Positions 1 through 8,192 of a stretch of 64,000 nucleotides of DNA are shown piece by piece. Positions within the stretch are counted from its first letter, which is position 1; each line of letters starts with the position of its first letter. The DNA is from Hydromicrobium sp964415365 (GTDB lineage Bacteria; Actinomycetota; Humimicrobiia; Humimicrobiales; Humimicrobiaceae): the NCBI GenBank assembly GCA_964415365.1, contig CAYPYW010000004.1, forward strand, positions 1 through 64,000, read 5' to 3'. The translations under genes were made by a program, and so were the position numbers. Under the pieces are notes generated by a model, which saw only the letters and a list, made by a program, of their open reading frames with translations, searched no databases and had not been told where the DNA came from.

Positions 1-58
1 GTTACATAGATTATTAAGAGAGCCGGAGTCTGGAGGGGGCAGTAAGAGCGAATGTTAA
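1..58 (+). CDS. Possible 3' end of an upstream gene (partial)
   Basis: One frame (codons starting at base 2) is open from the window edge to a TAA at 56-58. It would give an 18-residue tail ending in GGGSKSEC and would overlap the next start by a few bases, as other genes in this operon do. The other two forward frames stop almost at once. The piece is too short to identify. Regulatory ATPases often precede PHP-domain genes in hydrogenase operons, but that is only context. It could also be untranslated leader. Confidence 0.3.
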   Translation, partial: LHRLLREPESGGGSKSEC

Positions 59-801
59 GAGAATTTAAAGCAGATTTGCATATTCATACTTCTCTTTCGC
101 CCTGTGCAGATGAAGAGATGTTTCCGGGAAGAATAATTAAACAGGCGAAAATGAGTGACCTGGATATAATTGGAATATGTGATCACAATTCAGCAGAAAA
201 TGTAATAGCGACCCAAAAAATAGGAGAAAAGGAAGATGTAGCAGTCATTGGCGGGATTGAGGCCACGTCGCAGGAAGAGGTTCATATACTTGCTCTTTTT
301 GACGATGTGGATGAGTTGTTTAAGTTTCAGGAAATCATTTATGAAAAATTATCAGGATTCAATGATGAGAAGGTTTTCGGGAGACAACTTATAATCAATG
401 AGAATGATAAGGTTACTGGTTCCAATAGCAGGCTTTTGATTGGAGCAACATCTTTACCTTTGCAGGAAATTGTGCAGACAATTTGTTCTCTTGGAGGGTT
501 AAGTGTTGCTTCACATATTGATAGAGAAAACTTTAGTATTATTGCACAATTGGGGTTTATTCCGGAAGGATTACTTTTGGATGCTCTGGAATTATCTCCA
601 AATTATAAAAACCAAGCAGGCTCGTTTTCCGGTATAAAGTTAAATCCGGAGAGATATGGTTTACCTCTGGTTACTTTTTCCGATGCTCATTTTTTAAATG
701 ATATTGGTAAAAGCTTTACTATCTTTCTTATGAAAGAAGCAAGCGTAGGGGAAATTAAGAAAGCTTTATCCGGAGAAGATGGAAGAAAGGTATTGGCTTA
801 G
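52..801 (+). CDS. PHP-domain metal-dependent phosphoesterase
   Basis: The 249-residue protein has the PHP-domain metal-site layout. An HxH motif stands at residues 10-12 (DLHIHTS), followed by CDHN near residue 43, SHIDRE in the middle and SDAH near the end. PHP proteins hydrolyse phosphoester bonds using a cluster of divalent metals, but the substrate of this branch is unknown. The gene starts a tightly packed run with an ATPase and HdrA. Small PHP proteins also occur beside electron-bifurcating [FeFe] hydrogenase genes in other anaerobes, so a regulatory or maintenance role for the redox complex is inferred. The ATG at 52 follows a GGAGGGGG stretch. Family is secure; function is open. Confidence 0.85.
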   Translation: MLREFKADLHIHTSLSPCADEEMFPGRIIKQAKMSDLDIIGICDHNSAENVIATQKIGEKEDVAVIGGIEATSQEEVHILALFDDVDELFKFQEIIYEKLSGFNDEKVFGRQLIINENDKVTGSNSRLLIGATSLPLQEIVQTICSLGGLSVASHIDRENFSIIAQLGFIPEGLLLDALELSPNYKNQAGSFSGIKLNPERYGLPLVTFSDAHFLNDIGKSFTIFLMKEASVGEIKKALSGEDGRKVLA

Positions 802-805
802 TTAA

Positions 806-1261
806 ATGGAGGATCTGTCGTTGCATATTTTGGATATAGTAGAAAATTCAATTAGAGCTTCTGCGAAAAATATTGACATAAAGATTGCAGAGGATAAGAA
901 AAAGGATTTGCTTACTATTGAAATAATTGATGACGGCAAAGGTATGGATAAAAAGACATTAAAAAATACACTGGATCCGTTTTTTACAACAAAAGACAAA
1001 GGGGAAGTCGGATTGGGCCTTCCTCTTCTGGCACAATCAGCGGAAGAAAGCGGTGGGAGTATCAAAGTTGAGTCAAAGCCTGGTGAGGGGACAAAGGTTA
1101 AAGCTACTTTCGGCTGCAGTCATATTGACCGTAAACCCCTTGGAGATGTTTATAAATCGCTGAAAGTTTTAATTACTGCAAATCCTGATATAGATTTTAT
1201 TTATGAATATAAAAAAGATGGTATATGTCATCGTCTGAATACGAGAGAGATTAAAAAATGA
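806..1261 (+). CDS. Histidine-kinase-type ATP-binding protein (HATPase_c)
   Basis: The 151-residue protein is little more than a GHKL ATPase fold. It has an N box with the key Asn at residue 14 (DIVENSIRA), a G1 motif DDGKGM, and a glycine-rich G2 lid GLGLPLL. There is no phosphoacceptor histidine domain, sensor or membrane segment, so it resembles an anti-sigma or switch kinase rather than a normal two-component sensor. It begins 4 bases after the PHP gene and its TGA overlaps the ATG of the HdrA gene, so the three are probably translated together. Similar stand-alone ATPases accompany bifurcating hydrogenases elsewhere. Its target is not known. Confidence 0.82.
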   Translation: MEDLSLHILDIVENSIRASAKNIDIKIAEDKKKDLLTIEIIDDGKGMDKKTLKNTLDPFFTTKDKGEVGLGLPLLAQSAEESGGSIKVESKPGEGTKVKATFGCSHIDRKPLGDVYKSLKVLITANPDIDFIYEYKKDGICHRLNTREIKK

Positions 1262-4200
1262 TATCGTTAACCATAAATGATAAAAAAATTAAAGTAGAAA
1301 AAGGATTAACTATTCTGAAAGCTGCAGAGAAAGCAGGAATAAAGATACCGACTCTATGTTCGCATAAGGCACTTTCACCCTATGGCGCCTGCAGGATTTG
1401 TCTTGTTGAAATAGACAAGGGTGGAGGGTCTTCAGAGATTCAGGCATCCTGCACATATCCGGCGCTGGAGGGTCTGGTTGTTCAGACTGATTCGGAAAAA
1501 GTTATAAAGACAAGGAAAATGATGGTAGAGTTGCTTATGGCACGATGTCCGGATTCGGAAGATATTAAAAATCTTGCCAGAGAATTAGGTGTTGAGAAAA
1601 TAAGATTCAAATCCAAAAATGAAGATTGTACACTTTGCGGGCTGTGTGTAAGAATGTGCGAAGAGCGAATGGGGAAAGCGGTCATAAGTTTTGCGGGGCG
1701 CGGCCCGAGAAGAGAAGTAGTCTCGCCTTTTGGAAAACCTTCCGAGGTATGCCAGGTTTGTGGTGCCTGTGATTTTATCTGTCCGACAGGAAAGATCAAA
1801 CTTCCGGAAGTAAGCAAAAGCAAGCCCCGCTTTATTCTTGATGAACATAATACGGGTTTAAACTCCAGACCGGCAGTATATATTCCTTATCCGCAGGCTA
1901 TACCCAATAAGGCTACTATTGATAGTCGTTATTGTGTTCATATGCTTCGTGATAAATGTGAGATATGCAAGGAATTTTGTGAAGCAGGGGCGATTAATTA
2001 TGATCAAAAAGAAGAAGATCTTGATTTAAAAGTTGGCTCGGTAATTTTTTCACCTGGTTATGATCTTTTTAATGCAGGTTCGAAATTAGAATACGGATAT
2101 TTAAATTATTCTAATGTTGTTACTGCTATTGAATTTGAAAGAATATTAAGTGCTTCCGGCCCATACGAAGGTAAAATCTTAAGACCTTCGGATGAACTTG
2201 CCCCGAAAAAGATCGCTTTTATTCAATGCGTGGGCTCAAGAGACACAGAAAGGGATTATTGTTCTTCAATATGTTGTATGTATGCCACTAAAGAAGCAAT
2301 TATTGCTAAGGAACATGCCGGAGGGGAATTAGAGTGTCATATCTATTTTATGGATATGCGAGCTTTCGGTAAAGGATTTGATGCTTATTATGAAAGAGCA
2401 AAGGAACTAGGAGTAAAATATATAAGATGCCGTCCTTCAACTGTGGAAGAAATAGCAGAGACAAAAAACCTTAAAATTAATTATGTAACTGATGATGGAA
2501 AGAGATTAACTGACCAGTATGATTTAGTAGTTCTGTCTGTCGGCATGCAGCCGCCGGAACTGGCCAGAGAGCTGAGTAGTAATTTTGGGATAAAACTCAA
2601 TGAGTACGGTTTTTGCTGGACAGATCCTTTTAAACCGGTCGAATCGAGCAAAGAAGGAATGTTTGTATGCGGGCCTTTTACCGAACCGAAAGATATACCG
2701 GAAACCGTAATGCAGGCAGGTGGCGCGGCGTCTAAGGTTTTATCTCTCCTTTCTGAGGTACGAGGTACTTTAATTAAGACTAAAGAATACCCTCCCGAAA
2801 AAGATATTACCGGACAGGCTCCGCGTATTGGCGTATTTGTTTGTCACTGTGGAACAAACATCGCCGGTGTGGTAGGCATTTCCGAAGTAGTGGAGTATGC
2901 AAAAAGCTTACCTGATGTGGTTTATGTAGAAAATAATCTCTATACCTGTTCAAATGATACTCAGGAGAAGATTAAAAATTTGATTGAAGAGCATAATCTC
3001 AATCGGGTGATTGTTGCTTCCTGTACGCCAAGAACACATGAACCTCTGTTTAGAAATACAATCCGCGAGGCAAAGCTCAATCCTTATTTGTTTGAGATGG
3101 CTAATATACGTGATCAGTGTTCCTGGGTTCATATGCATGAACCGGAAAAAGCAACCAGAAAAGCAAAAGACCTTATACGAATGGCAGTGGCAAAGGTACG
3201 TCTGTTGGAACCGCTGCAGAGGAGAAAGGTCAAGGTAAATAATAGAGCTCTGGTTATTGGCGGAGGGTTGAGTGGAATGAGCGCAGCCTTAGAGATAGCA
3301 GAGCAGGGTTATGAGGTATATCTGGTAGAGAAAAAGAAAGAGCTGGGCGGTAATTTAAAAAATATACATTTTCTGCTTGATGGAAGAAAGCCGCAGGAGC
3401 ACTTGAACTCTTTAATTAAGCGTGTCAAAGAAAATAGTAGGATTCATCTTTATACTGATACAAAGATATCAAATATAGAAGGATTTATTGGTAACTTTAA
3501 GACAACATTGGAGACAGGCAAGGGGAAATCAGACGAAATTGAACACGGAGTAATAGTTGTGGCTACCGGTGCCCAGGAATACAAGCCAACCGAATATCTG
3601 TACGGTGAAGATGAGAAAGTAATAACACAACTTCAACTGGAAGAACTGCTGGCGGCAAATGACAGGCAGACGGATAGCCAGTCATCAAGTGACCGGTTAG
3701 CCAATTGTCAGTCGGTAGTTATGATCCAGTGTGTTGGTTCAAGAGATGACGAGCGGCCTTATTGCAGCAGGGTATGCTGTTCCGAAGCAGTTAAAAACGC
3801 CCTGAAAATAAAAGAGATTAATCCGAAGGCGAATGTATTTATTCTCTATAGAGATATGAGAACATATGGATTTAGGGAAAGTTATTACTCTAAAGCACGT
3901 CAGATGGGAGTAATTTTTATCCGATATGAGGAGGATAAAAAACCGGAAGTAACAAAGCAAGATGGTGTGTTAAAAGTTTCTTTAGTTGATCCCATACTTA
4001 ATAGTCCGGTTACTATCAATGCCGATCTTTTAGTCTTGTCTGCAGGAACTATTCCCCATCCGGAAAATAAAGATCTTGCTCAGATGTTAAAGGTACCATT
4101 AGATCAGGACAAATTCTTTTTAGAAGCACATATGAAGCTTCGTCCGGTTGATTTTGCTACTGAAGGGGTCTTTTTATGTGGCCTTGCTCATTCGGCAAAA

Positions 4201-4545
4201 TCAATCGAAGAAAGTATTACTCAGGCTTGCGGCGCGGCAGCACGGGCAAGTACTATACTTTCAAAAGATAATATAGAGCTGGAAGCAAATATATCTTTTG
4301 TGGTAGATGAAAATTGTGACGGATGTGCATACTGTATTGACCCATGCCCATATAATGCACTGACTTTGATTGAGTATATGAAAGATGGTGAAATAAAAAA
4401 GACAGTTGAAGTAAATGAGTATATTTGTAAGGGTTGTGGGACCTGTATGGCAACCTGTCCCAAGATGGGAATATTTGTTAAGGGCTTTAAAATTGAGCAA
4501 ATATCGGCACAGGTTGATGCAGCTCTGCAATCTGCAGAAACTTAA
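1258..4545 (+). CDS. hdrA: NuoG-like/HdrA fusion with two HdrA modules
   Basis: This 1095-residue iron-sulfur flavoprotein is much longer than an ordinary HdrA. The order of parts is: a [2Fe-2S] NuoG-like head (Cys34, 45, 48, 65); two [4Fe-4S] motifs (Cys124-134 and 165-175); a first HdrA-like module without a GxGxxG site but with the HdrA motif CVGSRD...YC...CC from residue 324; then a complete HdrA starting with CHCG near residue 529. The second module has a Rossmann motif GGGLSG near 670, the same CVGSRD...CC motif from 825, and two ferredoxin motifs near 1020 and 1057. HdrA holds the bifurcating FAD in Mvh-Hdr complexes. HdrB and HdrC are absent here, so the second acceptor is unknown. 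MvhD follows directly. Confidence 0.88.
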   Translation: MISLTINDKKIKVEKGLTILKAAEKAGIKIPTLCSHKALSPYGACRICLVEIDKGGGSSEIQASCTYPALEGLVVQTDSEKVIKTRKMMVELLMARCPDSEDIKNLARELGVEKIRFKSKNEDCTLCGLCVRMCEERMGKAVISFAGRGPRREVVSPFGKPSEVCQVCGACDFICPTGKIKLPEVSKSKPRFILDEHNTGLNSRPAVYIPYPQAIPNKATIDSRYCVHMLRDKCEICKEFCEAGAINYDQKEEDLDLKVGSVIFSPGYDLFNAGSKLEYGYLNYSNVVTAIEFERILSASGPYEGKILRPSDELAPKKIAFIQCVGSRDTERDYCSSICCMYATKEAIIAKEHAGGELECHIYFMDMRAFGKGFDAYYERAKELGVKYIRCRPSTVEEIAETKNLKINYVTDDGKRLTDQYDLVVLSVGMQPPELARELSSNFGIKLNEYGFCWTDPFKPVESSKEGMFVCGPFTEPKDIPETVMQAGGAASKVLSLLSEVRGTLIKTKEYPPEKDITGQAPRIGVFVCHCGTNIAGVVGISEVVEYAKSLPDVVYVENNLYTCSNDTQEKIKNLIEEHNLNRVIVASCTPRTHEPLFRNTIREAKLNPYLFEMANIRDQCSWVHMHEPEKATRKAKDLIRMAVAKVRLLEPLQRRKVKVNNRALVIGGGLSGMSAALEIAEQGYEVYLVEKKKELGGNLKNIHFLLDGRKPQEHLNSLIKRVKENSRIHLYTDTKISNIEGFIGNFKTTLETGKGKSDEIEHGVIVVATGAQEYKPTEYLYGEDEKVITQLQLEELLAANDRQTDSQSSSDRLANCQSVVMIQCVGSRDDERPYCSRVCCSEAVKNALKIKEINPKANVFILYRDMRTYGFRESYYSKARQMGVIFIRYEEDKKPEVTKQDGVLKVSLVDPILNSPVTINADLLVLSAGTIPHPENKDLAQMLKVPLDQDKFFLEAHMKLRPVDFATEGVFLCGLAHSAKSIEESITQACGAAARASTILSKDNIELEANISFVVDENCDGCAYCIDPCPYNALTLIEYMKDGEIKKTVEVNEYICKGCGTCMATCPKMGIFVKGFKIEQISAQVDAALQSAET

Positions 4546-4566
4546 AATTTGAAAATAGGAAAAATT

Positions 4567-4998
4567 ATGAACGATGAACAAACAAAACCTATGGAATTTG
4601 AACCGTTAATTTTAGCATTCTGCTGTAATTGGTGTTCATACGCAGGAGCCGATTTAGCTGGTATATCAAGGATGCAATATCCTACCAATATACGTATAAT
4701 AAGAGTGATGTGCTCGGGGATGATTCATCCGAATTTAGTAATAAATGCTTTGACAAAGGGTGCTGATGGCGTAATAATATGTGGCTGTCATCCCGGAGAT
4801 TGTCATTATATAGAGGGTAATTTGAAGGCTGAGAAGAGAGCAGATGCGATCAGACTCATGCTGGAGGATTTTGGAATAGAAGATGGAAGGTTTAGACTGG
4901 AATGGATTTCGGCTTCAGAAGGTCCTAAGTTTGCGCAGGTAATGAATGAATTTACAGAGGAAATAAAAAAGTTAGGTCCAAGTCCTTTTAAAATGTGA
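4567..4998 (+). CDS. mvhD: Hydrogenase iron-sulfur subunit MvhD
   Basis: The protein belongs to the MvhD/FrhD-type hydrogenase iron-sulfur family, a [2Fe-2S] carrier that links the [NiFe] hydrogenase to HdrA. Conserved cysteines occur in FCCNWC, in VMCSGM and in the ICGCHPGDC segment. The start is set at the ATG at 4567, six bases after an AGGA, giving 143 residues. A TTG at 4549 would add six residues but lacks a ribosome-binding site. The gene follows hdrA by 21 bases and precedes a small unknown gene and the hydrogenase subunits. Electron flow would be large subunit, small subunit, MvhD, HdrA. Confidence 0.9.
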   Translation: MNDEQTKPMEFEPLILAFCCNWCSYAGADLAGISRMQYPTNIRIIRVMCSGMIHPNLVINALTKGADGVIICGCHPGDCHYIEGNLKAEKRADAIRLMLEDFGIEDGRFRLEWISASEGPKFAQVMNEFTEEIKKLGPSPFKM

Positions 4999-5008
4999 GA
5001 GGCTAAAA

Positions 5009-5212
5009 ATGGATTTATCAAGAATAATTAAAGAGAAGAAATTCATGTGGGATGGGAAAGACTATCCCGATGAAAAAAGTGCTTTAGATGTAGCTCAAAA
5101 ATATAAAAAAGATGGATTTGAAACGGAGGTGTTAGAAGAAAATCAAAAATATTATGTTTTTACTCGTAGAGTTGTAAAAGAAGTCATAGTAGAAGGTCAA
5201 CCTACTATTTAG
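5009..5212 (+). CDS. Small unknown protein in the hydrogenase operon
   Basis: A 67-residue, highly charged protein with no cysteine, signal peptide or membrane segment. I do not recognise it. It reads like a small folded domain, with a WDGKDYPDE segment, a Lys-rich helix-like middle and a C-terminal stretch rich in Val and Arg. GAGAGG lies eight bases before the ATG, and the gene sits 10 bases after mvhD and 14 before the small hydrogenase subunit, so it is surely translated with them. A structural or assembly role in the Mvh-Hdr complex is a guess from position alone. Confidence 0.7.
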   Translation: MDLSRIIKEKKFMWDGKDYPDEKSALDVAQKYKKDGFETEVLEENQKYYVFTRRVVKEVIVEGQPTI

Positions 5213-5226
5213 AAAGGAGAAATATT

Positions 5227-6153
5227 ATGACAGTAAAAATTGCGGAAGAGTGGTTAAATATTTGTGGAGGGTGCGAAGTAACAATTCTAGATATTGGGGA
5301 ACCATTGCTTGATTTATTACCCAAGCTAGAATTTGTACATATGCCTGTCCTTATGGACCACAAATATTTTGGTCAAACAGGAGAAAAGACAGAAATGGAA
5401 ATTCCTGAAGCAGATGTGGGAATTATATCAGGCGGAATAAGGAATGAAAAGGAAAAACATGTCACGGAAGAAATGAGGAAAAAATGCAAAACACTTATAT
5501 CGCTTGGCTCCTGTGCATGTTTCGGTGGGATTCCCGCACTGGCAAACCAATATCCTTTAACTGACCTTTACGATAAGGTTTTCAGACAGTTAAAAACTAC
5601 AGATCCGGCCGATACACCTGCAGAAGATATCCCACCGCTTACAGATAGAGTTTATGCAATCGATGAAGTGGTTAAAGTAGATGTCTATATTCCTGGTTGC
5701 CCTACCACGCCAGAGCTTATTGCCAATGCATTGACTTCACTGCTTGAAGGCAAACCTTTTACGATGCCGGAGAGAAGCGTTTGTGATGATTGCCCTACAA
5801 AACGAGAGAAAAAAGCGGTGACATCAGTAAAGAGGCCGCTTGAATCAATAGTACCGCCGGGGCAGAAATTAGAGGAAACAAGATGCTTTATGGAACTCGG
5901 TTATTTATGTCTGGGTCCCATAACCAAATCCGGTTGCGGAGGCAGTGAAAAAACGCCAAGATGTATAAAGGCATTCATGCCCTGCAGAGGTTGCTTTGGT
6001 CCGATAAGAGCCGGGGCTAATCCGATGGTAGAGATGATGGGCGCACTTTCAAGTATTGGTCTGGATCCTAAGTTGATTCTTGATAGGCGTTCTACATTCC
6101 AGAGGTATATCGGGGCGCAGGGCAGATTAAGACCAATACCGGGAAGGCCATAA
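5227..6153 (+). CDS. mvhG: [NiFe] hydrogenase small subunit, MvhG type
   Basis: This 308-residue protein is the electron-transfer subunit of a group 3c-type (methyl viologen-reducing) hydrogenase. The proximal-cluster motif CGGCE is near residue 14, with further cysteines in LGSCACFGG and in VYIPGCP (the latter family-typical). Additional Cys-rich motifs in the C-terminal part (CDDC, LCLGP, SGCGG and MPCRGCFGP) would hold two more [4Fe-4S] clusters. There is no Tat signal, so the enzyme is cytoplasmic. A strong GAAAGGAG precedes the ATG. It pairs with the large subunit 78 bases downstream. Confidence 0.93.
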   Translation: MTVKIAEEWLNICGGCEVTILDIGEPLLDLLPKLEFVHMPVLMDHKYFGQTGEKTEMEIPEADVGIISGGIRNEKEKHVTEEMRKKCKTLISLGSCACFGGIPALANQYPLTDLYDKVFRQLKTTDPADTPAEDIPPLTDRVYAIDEVVKVDVYIPGCPTTPELIANALTSLLEGKPFTMPERSVCDDCPTKREKKAVTSVKRPLESIVPPGQKLEETRCFMELGYLCLGPITKSGCGGSEKTPRCIKAFMPCRGCFGPIRAGANPMVEMMGALSSIGLDPKLILDRRSTFQRYIGAQGRLRPIPGRP

Positions 6154-6231
6154 AATCTACTAGATAATTTCAATCTCAGGTTGATTGATCTGGTCAGATA
6201 ATGCCAATAATCAAATTAGAGAGGAGAAAAA

Positions 6232-7674
6232 ATGGGTAAAAAGATTGTTATTCAACCGGTAACAAGACTCGAGGGTCATGCGAAGGTTACCATACAATTA
6301 GATGATAGTGGAAATGTCAGCGATACAATGGTTCATATTGTTGAACTAAGAGGATTTGAAAAATTTTGTGTTGGCAGGCCCGTAGAGGAGCTTCCAAGAA
6401 TTACTACAAGTATTTGTGGAGTATGTCCCTGGTCGCATCATTTAGCAAGCGCAAAGACATGTGACGCCGTTTTTGGGGTAGAGATACCACCTGCTGCAAG
6501 AAAGCTTCGGGAACTTTGTAATGCTATTGCTTTTACTGAGGAACATATACTGCATTTTTACTTTCTGGCTGGAGCTGATTTTGTCATGGGGCCTGATGCC
6601 GACTATAGTATAAGAAATGTAATTGGTATCGCTCAAAAGTTTCCCGATATAGCAAAAAAGGTTGTAAGAAACAGGCACCTGGGTGCAAAGATGCTGGAAA
6701 TAATTTCTGGGAAATCCATTCATCCGGTTGCTGCGGTCCCAGGAGGATATAGCAAAGCTCTTACTCCTGAAGAGAGAGATAAAATGCTTGAAATGGCAAA
6801 TGAAGTTTTGGAGTTTGCAAAATTTTCGATTGATTATGCCAAGAAAAATCTATTTCCGCCGTATATTGATGCAGTCAAGACGTTGGGAGTTATAAAAACA
6901 GGATTTTTAGGTACAGTGACAAAAGATGGGACACTTGACCTCTATGATGGAGTTTTAAGAATGATGCAGGCTGATGGCAGTTATGAAGACTTCACTTATG
7001 ATAAATATACCGATTACATTGAGGAGCATATTGAGCCGTGGACATACTTAAAATTTCCCTATATGAAGAAAGCAGGTAAACTTTCGATGGATCTGGAAAA
7101 TCCTGTTGGTGTTTACAGAACTAACACACTGGCTAGAATGAATGTTTGTGATAAGATCAAAACACCGCTTGCACAGAAAGAATTTGAAGAATTCCGTAAT
7201 GAATTTGGCAGGCCTGTGCAGTTGACTCTTCTTTATAATTGGGCGAGGTTGATTGAATTACTATATAATGCAGAATATGCTGTCCAGTTGTTAGAAGATC
7301 CTGAAATAACTTCAAAGGATACAAGAGTTCCAGTTAAACCGCGTGCTGCTAGGGGAATTGGCTGCGTGGAAGCTCCCCGTGGTACATTGATTCATGACTA
7401 TGAGACTGATGAAAATGGAATTGTTACCAATGTAAATTTGATAGTGGGAACCACACACAATAATGCCCCGATTAATATGTCGGTAAGGAAGGCAGCGGTA
7501 GATTTGATCAAGAACGGTAAATATGACCAGGGTATTTTGAATAGGGTAGAGATGGCTATTCGCGCTTATGACCCCTGTTTATCCTGTGCAACGCATAATT
7601 TAGATGGCAGTATCGCTGTTAAGGTAAGTATCGTGGATGCTTCCGGCAAAGTAGTTCAAATCTATAAAAACTAA
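6232..7674 (+). CDS. mvhA: [NiFe] hydrogenase large subunit, MvhA type
   Basis: The 480-residue catalytic subunit splits or forms H2 at a Ni-Fe(CN)2CO centre. The N-terminal RLEGH segment is followed by SICGVCPWSHHLAS, which supplies the first cysteine pair. The C-terminal DPCLSCATH supplies the second pair and the conserved His. About 25 residues follow that His, as expected for a precursor trimmed by an endopeptidase, and a gene for such a protease comes next. The WSHHLAS variant and the MvhD/HdrA context place it in group 3c. GAGAGGAG lies just before the ATG. Confidence 0.94.
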   Translation: MGKKIVIQPVTRLEGHAKVTIQLDDSGNVSDTMVHIVELRGFEKFCVGRPVEELPRITTSICGVCPWSHHLASAKTCDAVFGVEIPPAARKLRELCNAIAFTEEHILHFYFLAGADFVMGPDADYSIRNVIGIAQKFPDIAKKVVRNRHLGAKMLEIISGKSIHPVAAVPGGYSKALTPEERDKMLEMANEVLEFAKFSIDYAKKNLFPPYIDAVKTLGVIKTGFLGTVTKDGTLDLYDGVLRMMQADGSYEDFTYDKYTDYIEEHIEPWTYLKFPYMKKAGKLSMDLENPVGVYRTNTLARMNVCDKIKTPLAQKEFEEFRNEFGRPVQLTLLYNWARLIELLYNAEYAVQLLEDPEITSKDTRVPVKPRAARGIGCVEAPRGTLIHDYETDENGIVTNVNLIVGTTHNNAPINMSVRKAAVDLIKNGKYDQGILNRVEMAIRAYDPCLSCATHNLDGSIAVKVSIVDASGKVVQIYKN

Positions 7675-7675
7675 A

Positions 7676-8179
7676 ATGCAAAATAATGTTCCACACTATT
7701 ACGGGAAGCCAATCCTTATTTTAGGATGTGGAAATATACTGTTTGGCGATGATGGTTTTGGACCACAGGTAGTAGATTATCTGGAAAAAAATTATTCTAT
7801 TCCGGAAAATGTTGAAGTGATAAATGCTGGCTGCAGTGTCAGAAACATTTTGTTTGACATAATTCTTTCTCTCAAAAAGCCAGAAGAGATAATCATTGTT
7901 GATGCATTGGATGTTGGGAAAACGCCGGGAGAGGTTTTTGAGATTGAGATTGAAAACATTCCGGAAAACAAGATAGATGATTTTTCAATGCATCAAGCGC
8001 CAACTTCAAATTTATTAAAAGAGCTAAAAAACTTATGCAAGGTTTATATAAAAATCTTTTCCTGTCAGGTAGAGAATATTCCTGATAGCGTTTCTCCAGG
8101 TCTTTCAAAAAAGCTGCTTGATTCAATCCCCAGGGTATGCAAATTAATAATGGATGAGATAAAAAGAAAGCAATTCTGA
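7676..8179 (+). CDS. Hydrogenase maturation protease (HycI/HyaD family)
   Basis: The 167-residue protein carries the family signature ILGCGNILFGDDGFGP near its start, with the metal-sensing Asp/Glu in GDDGFG, and a central IIVDALDVG. These endopeptidases remove the C-terminal tail of the large subunit after nickel has been inserted. The start codon lies one base after the stop of the large-subunit gene. The obvious substrate is that neighbour, whose tail extends past the DPCxxCxxH motif. It is the last gene of the operon and meets hypE tail to tail 13 bases on. Confidence 0.9.
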   Translation: MQNNVPHYYGKPILILGCGNILFGDDGFGPQVVDYLEKNYSIPENVEVINAGCSVRNILFDIILSLKKPEEIIIVDALDVGKTPGEVFEIEIENIPENKIDDFSMHQAPTSNLLKELKNLCKVYIKIFSCQVENIPDSVSPGLSKKLLDSIPRVCKLIMDEIKRKQF

Positions 8180-8192
8180 TAGTTGTAAAAGC

